Source: Hypholoma sublateritium FD-334 SS-4 (lineage: Eukaryota; Basidiomycota; Agaricomycetes; Agaricales; Strophariaceae). From it: 64,000 nt of DNA. The stretch spans positions 610,557 to 674,556 of the forward strand of contig KN817523.1 in NCBI GenBank assembly GCA_000827495.1, given 5' to 3'. Both the position numbers and the translations under genes were made by a program. The number at the start of each line of letters is the position of its first letter. Position 1 is the stretch's first letter. Below, in pieces: positions 21,010-31,868 of the stretch. The notes beneath the pieces were generated by a model that ran no database searches, was not told the origin of the DNA, and saw only the letters and a program-made list of their open reading frames with translations.

Positions 21010-21375
21010 TATTGCTCCTTTTTAATTTTGTCAGTCGCCTGTCGTGGGCGGTGGCCGGGAGGGGACCTGGCCATTGGCCATGGCAGTGGCACCTGTCACC
21101 TGGAGGCTGGCAGAATCTGAGGCTGCACCCAAATATAATATTAATGACTTTGCAAGCCCTCAAGGCAGCTAGGCCACAGCCCACTATTGAATACTACAAG
21201 CCTGAAGTTTGAGCCAAGGTGTTTGGATATGCTGTGAACAGATTGCTCATTGGCAATTGCTTTTGTCCCCTGCGAGTCCCCTACTGTCCACAGCTGAAAA
21301 GTAATCTGGTCTTAATACAACTGTACAATTCACATATACATGTAGAGCACTACTGTCTGCAATAATGCAGCAGCG
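21010..21375. other. Intergenic between tRNA-Asp and TRM11
   Basis: No gene is seen. The middle (about 21040-21120) is G-rich on the plus strand with short GGCCATGGC-like palindromic pieces. The remainder should be the 3' UTR of TRM11. Confidence 0.5.
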
Positions 21376-23287
21376 TCAAGGGTCAGACAAAGAAGCACCA
21401 TCATTGAATTCATCTGTTTTTGACTTGAATCCCTGGAAGTATTTCTCTCGGAAATCTTTATGAGCCGGAATGTGGCTGTTTGCATCGATTTCAGGAGTGG
21501 GATCAAATGAGGGCGGGGGATATTTTTCCAGTGTTGTCTTCCTGATAGTCACGAGCTGAGAAGTGAAGCAAATTTGAGTGAAAAGCGGAAGTATGCGATT
21601 CTTAATAACGCACCCTGCGACCCCAGGAGCCGAAATCTTGTAAAGAGTTGGCAATAACTTCCATGCCTTCGCAGAGCATCGTGTGGATATCGACCTCTTC
21701 GTATTCATCGGTGACGGTGGGGAGGAAGAAGACTAAACGACCGTTCGGCTTCAGCAGGTAGCGCCCAAGAACGACTAAATCTGCCGCGAGATGCGATAAT
21801 TCGTATGGCTTTGTCGGTGGAATGTAAGGCTGATCGTCACTTGAAGAAATTATTGAGGCAATTTGGAGAGCGTAAATAACAGTGGATCTTACGGGCGGCC
21901 ATTCAGGGTATGTTGCAGACACAGCTCTTTCTTATAATCTGGTAATTCCTTCTTGCGGCCCAGGCGTTTTGCTCCGGCACGGACTCCATCTGAATCCCAG
22001 AGTAAAGATTAGCTTGTGTTTGTATATAGTTATTTCGACACATACAAGGAGGGTCAGTGACAATTGCATCAAATAGTTCCCCGCATCGCCACGGGTTATG
22101 GGTGACGTCGAATGTTGCCAGATCGATAATTCTCGAGGCAGTTCCATATTGAGTCGCTGCTCGAATCACCCCAGGGGTCTTCCCTGCCAGGCAAATCATC
22201 AATTATAATGTGTTCTCAAGATGACAAGATTGAGCACGTACCTTTCCCTCGCATCTGCCGCCCATCGATATCTGAACCTACAATAAGCGCACCAAAGTGT
22301 GAAGTAGGCTGAATAAAATGGGAATATTAGCAACGGCAAGATAATAAAATATTATTAGAATGACTGACATATGACATGCTGCCTGTCCCCATGAAAGGAT
22401 CGTAGATGAATTTTCCTGGAGATGCCTCAATGACTAGTGAGAATCATTGTAAGTTGGAGTAGGTATGCGCATACCAGTGTTTGGTTTGCCATGAGAAGAG
22501 AAATCTCAGACTCCATGCTAGTGTTTCCATAATATGCGCGTTTCTTCACGTCGAATTTCGCGATTAGTTGTCTAGCCGATCCTTCTTCTAGCTTGAGCAA
22601 GGAGTCAGAAATACAAAAAATGAAGCCAATGATCGACATACCAACCTGCCGAAGAAAACCTCGCGAAACTCGCCGTCCCCTTCATGCCTAACTCGTGTCG
22701 TTTTATGGCGGTCGTCATCTGCCGATAAAAGTCTCAATAAATTCAATTGCGAGAGAGTCGCACATGCTGACATTCTTCGAAGCAAATAAGATTGATCTCC
22801 GGATTTTTCATGTCGATCTTTCCGAGGAACCCCATGTAGGAGAAACTTTCGATGACCTCTTTTTGGCGTGCTTGCGGGATCTTATGCTGAGACGAGGTAA
22901 CAAGGAACCGAAATGAAGTATCTTCGATATAGCGCGCCCATGACGGCTGGCTGAGCTTATTCGCCTCATGAAGTTCGGCATACGTGAATCCCTGAGCGTA
23001 AAACTCATAAACAGCTCTTATAAACTCAAATTGTTAACGAGCAGTCGCATATTAGGTGAGAGATGAACGATGAAGACAGCTCACTTGATCAATATACACC
23101 GTCTGGCGAGGAGGCGTGCGTGCTCTTCGACTTCAAGATCGATGACCATGACGGGTCTCATAGGATCTCTGCTCTCTAGGTCGCTGGGTAAAGTGACGGA
23201 TATTCCGAGTAGTTCACCAATAGATTGCAGCTCTGGCAATCTAAAGTCATTGTGAGCCTGAGCGAATTGGACGAGATATCGAGGCAT
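21376..23287 (-). CDS. TRM11: tRNA (guanine10-N2)-methyltransferase
   Basis: Multi-exon gene, about 460 aa. The N-terminal THUMP-like part begins MPRYLVQFAQAHNDFRLPEL and includes a conserved FEEYDD ... EGDGEFREVFFGRL segment, then KFDVKKRAYYGNTSME. The methyltransferase core carries the SAM motif DPFMGTGSMSY, SDIDGRQMRGK, and the catalytic DPPYGVRAGAK, followed by PPYIPPTKPYEL and GRLVFFLP. TRM11 with TRM112 makes m2G10 in tRNA in the cytosol. Exon joins were checked through the core; one donor near 22762 is a weak GTCAGC but restores the family sequence. It diverges from the SWS1-like gene with 352 bp between starts. Confidence 0.9.
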
Positions 23288-23639
23288 TTTCGCTCAGTGC
23301 TTGAGTCAGACTTGAGTTGCTGATAACTTAGAAACGTCGCGTCAGGTATAAGTAAGTGCTTGGAAGAGTTGGACGTGACCAAGCAGACAGTGAGGGGAGA
23401 AGAGAAGCGCTTACGGTCCAAAAATAGTAGTAGCTCAAAAAGACTGCCGATCGCAGCAGTCAGATGCCACTTGGCAGGTGACTTCCACCACCTACCACTC
23501 TTCCCTGTAACCGGCCCTTGCACCTGGCGCTCTGGTCTCCGTCATGTCTCCGTCATGAAATACTGCCACTAGGAAGCCTACAGCCCTTCTTCAAGCGTGC
23601 AGTTTGCGACTAGACCAAGATCTCTACTGCTGTATAGCG
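23288..23639. promoter_or_regulatory. Divergent promoter, TRM11 / SWS1-like
   Basis: 352-bp spacer between diverging starts. No coding frame with family support is present. Confidence 0.45.
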
Positions 23640-24253
23640 ATGCCTCTTGACTGCCCTTTGGACTTTGCAACCGCCGTCATCGAATCCATCGAGCCTGACA
23701 ATTGCAAGTTGTCCTCAATCATGTCCAATCAGTGCTCTTACCGAATTTCCGACTCTGGCTCCAGTGTCGGATGATTCTCTATTGAAGCTCCGCGCCATCT
23801 TCCCCGAAAAGATGATCGTCGCCGCCCTCGATATCATTGACCGCACGAATGGTATGACGGCTACCCTGCAATTCAATACGACCCTGATTCCGAATTATTG
23901 CAGTGGTTTATTTTTCTACGCCCTGGGGCCACTCCGAATACCAAGTCATGGGCTCAACAGGCAGTTATACTGTCTTTCTCGACCTCCGGAACTCAAAGGT
24001 GCCTCACTCCTGCACTTGCCCGGCTTTCTTGTCTTCTGTTCTGATGCAGGGCGCGCACATAATGGTTCGCTCAATCGGAGAACTGTATACCTACCGTCTA
24101 ACATCTTCGCTGCAGTGTAAACACATTCTGGCAACCATGATTGCTCGCAGGATGAAATTATGCACAGATCGACCTTGCACTGCTGATGACCTGGTATCTA
24201 TATACACGCAGCAGTTTTCTGCAGTCGACAAGGCCCTCGAGAACAATGGTTGA
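23640..24253 (+). CDS. SWIM zinc-finger protein, SWS1/ZSWIM7-like
   Basis: Small multi-exon gene (about 150 aa). The SWIM motif is split by an intron: SCTCPAF before it and CKHIL after it, giving C-x-C ... C-x-H. Ahead of it is DDSLLKLRAIFPEKMIVAALDIIDR, the conserved block of ZSWIM7/Sws1. These proteins pair with a RAD51 paralogue (Shu-type complex) and promote homologous recombination. The N-terminal piece from the ATG at 23640 (PLDCPLDFATAVIESIEPDN) fits the family but lies in a different frame from the next block. The frame change at about 23709-23735 would need a 25-nt intron, an unseen exon arrangement, or a real frameshift. Introns at about 23841-23893 and 24066-24116 are well formed. 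Confidence 0.75.
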
Positions 24254-24436
24254 CTGTATTTTGAGCGAACATTTGAGACGGATACATATGTATACATGCA
24301 CCTGTACAAAAAAGAAGGTTCATGATTAAAGTGATAGAACGACAAGCATGCTAAAATGAGTCCGATACATATGCAATGCTATCTAATGTAGAGGTCAAGA
24401 TTAAATGTACAGGGTATACATAGCCATCCCAAGTTA

Positions 24437-26916
24437 TTAGTTGTTGGCGGTTACATGTCCAATTGATAGTTTAGCTTTGCCTCTAGATGATGTTCCTTCC
24501 ATGATCGATTGACTAGCTATAGGAAGCCTGTTGATGAGCGAACATTTGTCGTCCCGAATTCTCCACCGGAGAAGATTGGCATATTCAGTGAGTTCGGTGG
24601 CCAGTCGTTTGTATTGGGCGAGGCGAGGCGGCAGTGTTGCCTTTTCTTTGCTGGAAGCACTCCCTGATTCAGCGCCATTCGAATCGTCGTCGTCGACGCC
24701 CGACTTGATGGAGATCCATTGGGCAAGTTGGGTGATGTCGTCGGGTTGCCAGAATCCCCACCACTTCTCCGCATTCGGATCTTCGTCGGCTTCAAAATCA
24801 GAATCGCTGTCGCTCTCGGCTGTGCGACGCCTATCCGCAGGGGCAGGATCTCTACCCCAAACGGCAACGAACCAAGACCACTCTCGCATTTCCATTCGCT
24901 CTTCAGCTGACGGGAGTGGGCACTTCTTCTTGAGTTTGAATGATTTCTCACTAGCGGCAGATTCAAGATACTCGAGTGCACTTTCTCGCTCAGCGACGCC
25001 GGGAAATAGAGCATAATAGACGCGACCATCGTCGTCCGTACCCAATGGCGTGAAACGTGGTGAGAAACTAGGAACAATGATCTTGAGAGCGTTTTCAATA
25101 TTGGTGATCTGCGTTTTGTGGGCTGTTCGTTTGTCTCGGTTCTTTGACAACAGATGAGTAAGATGATTTGTGTCAGTGAAGGCGTAGATAAACTGACCTC
25201 GAGTTTCCGACTCTTATCCTTCGGAGCCACTTCCATACTGTTCCGCTCCTGTTCCCATCTTTCACTCTCAATTCGCGTCGCATCTCTCGCGTCCCGGCCA
25301 AAATCTCTGGCATCCTTCGTTCCCTGATCAATTTCTTCGCGAATGATGGCAGTTTCAAGAGCCGAATGAATGAGTGATACAAGTACTGGGATCATTTGGG
25401 TAGAATGCGTGACGACAACGGCCGCGTCTGACTGACGGAGACTTCGGCGGGCACTCATCACGGAAACGGGGGGTGGAGGAGGGTCCGGAAATGTGAGGTT
25501 TGCTTCTCTTCCTGCGGTGTTCACGCTGCTCCCAGCCTGAAGTGAACTAGCGCTGCTAATATCGTCGCGCGTGCGAGATAGCACGGCCCATATCTTATTT
25601 AAGTTCATGCCAGCAGAACGTAAATCTTTGACAGCGGATTTGATGACCTTGAAAAAAAATTGGGATGAATGCAGTACATATCATATATATATATATACAC
25701 TGACTTTAGAAATAGAAGTTTCTTGATCTTTTGCCAACACGCCAAGAACACTGGAGACTAAGGCCTTGATGCACATGTCGCTGACCCATGCAGTGCCATC
25801 GTTGTCTTCGTTTTGCTTTCGCCCTCGGCCACCAATAAGTTCCAGTTCTTCAATGTGACATTTCGCGACAGTGGGATCCATGAAATCGCCAAAGCGAAGG
25901 AAAAATTCACGGATGAATATTCTGTCATCAACCTCCTCTTGATTGAGGGAAAGGTAGAGGTGGGCCCATTTAATCACCGGGAGAGCCTTGACTATCCTTG
26001 CACTCGCGTTTTCGTCGGCTTTTAGTTTCTGTTTCTTCGATGACTGAATTTTTGACTTCGCGCCTTGCAGCAAAGAAGTCGATGGGAATGGCTTTGGTTT
26101 AACCTTGGGCATGAAACTGACTAAATGAGCCCAACAAGTGGCATGCGCTGACTATGGATGAAACATACCCAATTGCATCCAGGCCTTTTGATTTTCTGCA
26201 TCTAGGGCAATTGCAAATGTCACGACACCTTGGACACCTAAGTTACGGGTCGGTAAGTATGATAGCATTAAATTGCAACGAGCTTACTTGAATCCGCAGG
26301 TGGCACCGTTCTTTCCCGGCATGAATTTGTCAATATCCTCGTCGTATCTATTCTTCAAACAGTATTTGCAATACTTGTTGACACACATCCGTTCCTTTAC
26401 AGCTGCACTTTTCACAGTCTGATAGCGTTCGATTACCGTGCATCGTATGGTGTCTAACTAAATCATCAGATACACAACATGTAGAGTCACAGCGCATTCA
26501 CCTGTTGCGTCCCTTTTCTTATTGCATTGATGACAGTATACAAATCCGTTCGGAAATTCTTCAGATGCGTTATTTGGAAGCATTGAAATTTCCGTTTGCC
26601 TAGATTTCAACGGAGCGGAGGCATCAATGGACAGCTTGGACTTCTTGGTGGATATAATGACGCCGTCCAGAATTTGAGATGGACCCTCGCGTTCAGATAG
26701 CTTGCGCTTCAAGGATGCAGAAGCCGAAGAATGCTGTTGCATGGCAAGCAGAGAGGGCCGCAACGGCGTGTTTTCTTTCAGTTTGCTGCTTGGCGCAACG
26801 TGGGCCGAGGCGGAGAGCGCACGATTGCGGGAGGAGATGAGGGGAGATGTAGGGACTTGGACGTAAGCGTTGTTGAGTCTTTGCACAGCTGGATGAGATT
26901 TAGGCGTTGAGCTCAT
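24437..26916 (-). CDS. zf-4CXXC_R1 (CDCA7-related) nuclear protein
   Basis: Multi-exon gene, roughly 690 aa. The N-terminal third is basic and disordered. Then comes a four-CxxC zinc domain: CHQCNKKRDATDTIRC, CKYCLKNRYDEDID, CGFKCPRCRDICNCPRC. This is the hallmark of the R1/CDCA7 family, which binds DNA and, in animals, recruits the HELLS remodeller for maintenance DNA methylation. The central part has a DDT/WHIM-like region (WAHLYLSLNQEEVDDRIFIREFFLRF; later FTPLGTDDDGRVYYALFPG), suggesting contact with an ISWI-type remodeller. The C-terminus has acidic patches. A chromatin role is inferred from these domains. The start at 26916 is 224 bp from the TIM17 start on the other strand. Confidence 0.8.
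25683..25695. repeat. AT microsatellite in intron
   Basis: Six and a half AT units lie just inside an intron of the zf-4CXXC_R1 gene, right after its GTCAGT donor on the minus strand. Confidence 0.8.
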
Positions 26917-27140
26917 CGCTGGAGATGGTAGAGAAAGACAGAAAACGGTTCTAAACAAACATCCAATGCCATAATTCAACGCGACATAATAGTCACGTGG
27001 TGTCCAATCTTGGCTACTAACACGTGTACTGGGGGAAAGCAAAAAGTTTCACGACTCGGAATCTGTTCAAACCACACTCCGCGTTCCTATCCCCGCCATC
27101 CACCGCCCGCCCCTCATCCTCTTTTCTCTCCTCACGAAAT

Positions 27141-27869
27141 ATGTCGTCTGCTGACCACACTAGAGACCCTTGGTGCGCACTCAGTTCTCGGCATTTAATC
27201 ACAATTCTTGCTTACTCACGTCCGTCATGCAGCCCATGGGTCATCCTCAATGATTTCGGTGGCGCATTTTCAATGGGCGCCGTCGGTGGTGGTATCTGGT
27301 ACGGCATAAAAGGTGCTCGAAACTCCCCACGGGTTAGTTCTGCAACTACATGCCATGTCTAAACGCCTGCTAAGACGTCTTCTAGGGGGAACGTTTCGTT
27401 GGTGCCATTTCCTCAATAAAAGCCCGAGCTCCTGTGACGGGTGGTAATTTTGGTGTTTGGGGTGGTATGTTTTCGACATTCGACTGCGCTGTTAAAGGCT
27501 GGCGGCAAAAGGAAGACGCATGGAACGCTATCATTTCAGGATTCATGACAGGTGGCTGTTTGGCCCTTCGGAGTGAGTTGCTGTCATCTAGTTTCGGTTG
27601 TATCTCCCGGAGAAGTGCGGCGTATGCTTAATGCGTTTTCTTGTTAGGTGGTCCCCGCTCTGCCCTTGGTTCCGCGGTCGCATGTGGTATCCTGCTGGGC
27701 GTGTTCGAAGGTGTTGGAGTTCTTATGTCACGCGTATTTAGTGAATCACAACGGCCACAGATGGCACCATGTAAGCGTCTGTTTTCATCTTGATAGCTCC
27801 TACTAACGCGCCTTCTGTCCTCCAGTACCCCAGTCCGCAGGTCCTTCCCCTACTCCAGGTCTGCAGTAG
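27141..27869 (+). CDS. TIM17: Mitochondrial inner membrane translocase Tim17
   Basis: Five exons (27141-27172, 27233-27332, 27386-27572, 27648-27770, 27826-27869), 161 aa, the normal size for Tim17. Landmarks: [61 protein letters not shown] and [20 protein letters not shown]. Four hydrophobic helices with glycine zippers are visible. The protein is part of the TIM23 presequence translocase in the inner mitochondrial membrane. The family's conserved cysteines are present: one at the exon 1/2 junction and one in FDCAVKG. Confidence 0.95.
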
Positions 27870-28433
27870 ACGACTTACCCACACTGTTTTATATATTATA
27901 TTCCCCATTCCTTTATATTAACCACTACTTACCGGGCTATCATTTTTAAACTAAGGTTCCTTTCGGATGGAAAGCACCTGGATCGTTAAGTCGACGACTT
28001 GGAAGACCAATGAACATCGTACTGGGTGGCTCGTCTGCCTGTGACTGCTGAAAACCGCGGGGCTATTCGATCGCACAGCGCTTAATCGGAATCTTGGTCA
28101 ATCTCCCCGTCGCCATTGGGAAGAACTAACAGTGTTTTTAGCGATGACTACTGTATGTGCTTCAATTATCTTGGTTGACTATCGTGCGTTTCCGCCAAAC
28201 AATATAAGGATTTCATCGTCTATGTATGCGACTCCGAGCTGAACGTGGAAATAATTCAAGTAATGAAATCAATCGACGCAATCAAGCGGAGTGGGTAAGC
28301 AACCGTTCTGACGTCATTACCGCCCAACAGACTAAGACATGTACCCAGAACTCCAGCAATTCCCACTATATAACACCACAGCAGTCGAAAATGCACCATT
28401 CCACCAACCACAACCATCGTAAAATCGAACAGA
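27870..28433. other. Intergenic, no supported gene
   Basis: 564 bp holding the TIM17 3' UTR and the promoter of the bli-3-like gene. An open frame (28226-28447) has low-complexity Asn/Thr-rich content and is not called. Confidence 0.55.
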
Positions 28434-29329
28434 ATGGCTACAACTAAAGGCCAACTCGACCCTTACACCGCACAAGCACGCAATGATACGGCCACGCCGC
28501 AGGAAAAGATCCAAGGTATGAGCTCGTGTCGATGATGTACACCCTGAAGATATTTATCCCCGTATCTCTGCACAGGTCTCAAAGAGATCATGAAAGCAAC
28601 TCAGACCGCCATGCTTACAACTCGTTCAAGAGATGGCCAATTTCACTCCCGGGCGATGGCTCCAGTTCCCCGTATGTCGACGATTAAGCCACAGACGTAG
28701 ACCCGTAATCGCTCAATACCGTTTAGCCGATTCTGAGACTCAGCTGACTCTTACCTTTATCGCCAATAACGTATCGCACAAATTCGAAGAAATCGAGAAC
28801 GATTCCCACGTCAACGTTAGCTTTTTGGATCCATCAACCACGAACTGGGCATCGTAAGACCCGTAGTCTATTCGTCAGAATGCATGGCACCCATTGTCCC
28901 TTCTTGTAGATTTTCGGGAAAGGCCAAAATTATCACAGACCACGAGGAGATCAAGAAAAAATGGTCCACAGGGTCGGACACCTTTATCTGAGCGATATTG
29001 TGTTATTAACGTCTAGTTTAGAGTATCAGCGTGGTTCGGCGATCTGAAAGACGGCGTCCATAAGGGCGATGTCAATGATCCCAGAGTCTCTTTAATTCAG
29101 GTTATACCCGATGAAATCCACTACTGGCAAACGAACAAGGGCAAAGTAGGCAGGGCATTGGATATAGGAGTAAGCGCTGTCACAGGAAAGACGGCATCTC
29201 CTGGTGAATTGCGCACAATCACCAAGGGCGAAGTGAGTACGCGCTTTCGCCGATTTAGAATCGCAGCTGAGCTGGTCCCATCCATTTTCGCAGATTCAAC
29301 TGACCGAAGGCCTGCTCGCTCAGAATTGA
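28434..29329 (+). CDS. bli-3-like FMN-binding split-barrel protein
   Basis: Six exons, about 205 aa. Landmarks: LKEIMKATQTAMLTTRSRDGQFHSRAMAP (start of the pyridoxamine-phosphate-oxidase-like barrel), TLTFIANNVSHKFEEIENDSHVNVSF, FSGKAKIITDHEEIKKKW, WFGDLKDGVHKGDVNDPRVSLIQV, and a C-terminal ALDIGVSAVTGK...GELRTITKGEIQL. It matches the general stress protein 26 / blue-light-inducible Bli-3 group, small cytosolic flavoproteins whose substrate is unknown. Introns, including one at about 28673-28729, have good donors and restore the frame. The last exon is very short (about 12 codons). Confidence 0.85.
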
Positions 29330-30396
29330 AGCGTCATCGATTGCAAGTTGGACATCTCTTAACACTCCGAACTTGCTTGAACCCTTCGAACCTTGACTCT
29401 TTGAACTGCCCTTTGGACAACTCGACCTATACAAATATATAAAATTACGTTTGCATCCAGACTGACTCATGAGCGAACTGAATTCTATTCGTTGCAAGTT
29501 ACATATACCTTCCTGACATGGTATGCAGAGTTCTCCAGATCACTATCATCGAAGTTCACCGATGTGGGCGTGCACGAGTACTTTCTTCAGCATAACCGGA
29601 AAGGGGTTGGGCACTGTGGAGTCAGTCAACTTGGGCAAGTGCATATATGACTTCAAAGGCGACCTAACGCTGACCGCACGGTCGCTCAGCGCTCAGCATA
29701 TTAAGATCAGGGTCAAGTTTTCAACACGCTTAGCCTGCCCACAACGTTCGCGCATCTAAAAACATGTCCAGTGTGTCGTTCGTGTGTGACCTTGCCCTTG
29801 TAAGAGTTGAGAGTTGAACTTGGTGTTCTAGTTAAGGGCAGAATATATTTCAACGATTTGATTCAAATAGGTTTCACATTTCTTGATTGTATTTGGATTG
29901 TATACCACGCTGTAAGTCCAGGTGTTCCGCAATACTTACAGCGCTTCGTGGAGGTCCCGAATTGCCTCTCCAGATCGGGAAAGATCGTCTCACACAGCCT
30001 GCTATCGAGTCTTTTCTGAAAATTGGTGTTACGCAGTCTTGAAATATGTCAAAAATGAACCGCAGGCCGGATTTTCTCTCGCCAAGAAATTTCATGCACG
30101 CCGTGTTTCTCGTTCAAACGACTATGTCTGGACTTCTTACTGGCGAATGTTCCTTCACGGGCGACGGGCTCTCCAAAATACATTGATATTGATTATGTCT
30201 TACTTAGTAGTTCAACTTGTCGGTTCCATCGACGGTGGAATCTATAATTCCACGCAAACCTTAAATGGATGGAGTAACCAGGTTGTCCCATCTGGCCTCC
30301 GTCTGAACTCGTTATGATTTCTCTGCTCCTCACTTTCAAGACAGAACACTGGAAAGTATCAAATATCTTTTGACGTTAACGGCTTTTACACGGCAG
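29330..30396. other. Gap with possible gene fragment
   Basis: 1.07 kb without a supported gene. A stretch at about 29500-29640 (plus strand) reads as plausible coding (TWYAEFSRSLSSKFTDVGVH), ends at a GTGCAT donor-like site and lacks a start or upstream partner, so it may be a relic exon. An open frame at 29922-30317 has no motif. The end of the gap should hold the promoter of the F-box gene. Confidence 0.4.
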
Positions 30397-31791
30397 ATGT
30401 GTACAGGCATATATGACATTCCCGCTGAGATTCTCGCCGTTATATTCGAGGAAGGAAAGAATATAGTTGAAGAAATGCCTGCTGCTTCCGACGATGAAAA
30501 ACCTCACAGGTGCACCCCCTTCGAGATCCTTATCACCCACATTTGCTCGTATTTTCGCCAAGTCTCACTTGCGACCCCTTCGCTGTGGACATCTATTCGA
30601 GTGGACGCATTCTGCCGCATCGAAAACATAGTGAACAGGCTGGAGCGTTCCGGGGCTTGTGGCCTCAATATCCGGATCGAGTCAGCAGGCCAGGACACTC
30701 CAATCAATGCTACCAAGTTAGATATGATAATGGACCACATCCTTCGTCATTCTCTCCGATGGCGCAGCCTCTTCTTAAGATATGCCTGCGAACGAGCAGC
30801 ACACCCAGTTGTCAGACGTATTTGCGCTGCCCCCGCCCCACGACTGCGCTTGTTTTCCCTGACAGTCGACAATGTCAACGAAGCTGATTTGACATCCATC
30901 AATAGGAGCGTCAACCGACCCCACATTTTCAACGATGGAACGCCACAAGAATTGAAGTTTGTCCGCCTTCGAGGATTGGCCACGCAGCTCTTTCGACCGT
31001 CTTTGAACAGTGTCGTGACTCTCCACCTCGACCAAGTGAGATATTTGCCTCTCCAGTATCCAACATTCCGAGAAATCTTGATGTGTTCTCCATATCTTGC
31101 CAACCTTTCCATTTATGGTGATATCATTGCTCCCGGAACCTGGCCACCCGCTTGGCAGGCAAATACTCTATATCTCCCCAATCTTCGGTCGCTGAGACTG
31201 TTCAGCGAATCAGGAGAGACGTGTGCAGGAGTAATGAACGGTCTCGATGCACCCAAGCTGCAATCCTTGACGTTGAAGTCCCTGCATGAACACGACATGG
31301 ATGATTTATGGACTCGGAATATACCAAATCAAAGCGCAAGGTTCCCAAACCTCAAATCGTTGACATTTGAAGAGTTCGATTTTACTGACCTTACCTACGG
31401 GTGCATCTTCCAGACATTTTCCGGCATCACCTCTTTTTTCGCTCTGGGCGTACGCGTTAAGGACTCTCCACTCCTGAAGATTCTTGGACAAGGATTGATT
31501 GCCGGCCCCGGTGGGTCGCCCTATATACCATGGCCAAGATTGGAGACATTGGGCTTTGCCACAGAAGGGGGTGATGAAGCAGGCATCATCGAGGCCGCAA
31601 TCGAGGCACGCAAAACATGTGGGTACCCCATCTCTACCTTCCTATTCGCAGTTTGCGGCGACGACGAGATAGAGGAAGAGCTTTTGTTGGAATACCAAGG
31701 ACGGCAAGATCTCAAAATCAGGTTCTGCCCTGCAGATACTATCTGGCCTGAAGGCCGCACTCACCTTGACTACGAAGATTGTTTGTTTTAG
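30397..31791 (+). CDS. F-box-like protein with leucine-rich repeats
   Basis: Single-exon gene, 464 aa from the ATG at 30397; the open frame extends upstream only through non-ATG codons. The F-box-like motif (IYDIPAEILAVIFEEGK ... ITHICSYFRQVSLATPSLW) is at the extreme N-terminus, followed by irregular leucine-rich segments (LRLFSLTVDNV, LRSLRLFSESG, LKSLTFEEFDF). This is the common mushroom F-box design, an SCF substrate adaptor with unknown target. It is unrelated in detail to the F-box protein at 5.3-7.4 kb. It converges on RAD9 with only 77 bp between stop codons. Confidence 0.8.
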   Translation: MCTGIYDIPAEILAVIFEEGKNIVEEMPAASDDEKPHRCTPFEILITHICSYFRQVSLATPSLWTSIRVDAFCRIENIVNRLERSGACGLNIRIESAGQDTPINATKLDMIMDHILRHSLRWRSLFLRYACERAAHPVVRRICAAPAPRLRLFSLTVDNVNEADLTSINRSVNRPHIFNDGTPQELKFVRLRGLATQLFRPSLNSVVTLHLDQVRYLPLQYPTFREILMCSPYLANLSIYGDIIAPGTWPPAWQANTLYLPNLRSLRLFSESGETCAGVMNGLDAPKLQSLTLKSLHEHDMDDLWTRNIPNQSARFPNLKSLTFEEFDFTDLTYGCIFQTFSGITSFFALGVRVKDSPLLKILGQGLIAGPGGSPYIPWPRLETLGFATEGGDEAGIIEAAIEARKTCGYPISTFLFAVCGDDEIEEELLLEYQGRQDLKIRFCPADTIWPEGRTHLDYEDCLF

Positions 31792-31868
31792 TTATGGATC
31801 TTTGAGTCGTGTTGATCTGCAGCTTGTAATTGATTAATCATCAACATACTCCCGTACATGAGCTAATC

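Noticed and set aside
22740..22800. Broken TRM11 (stop after FEE)
   Set aside because: An intron with a weak GTCAGC donor restores FEEYDD and the downstream frame.
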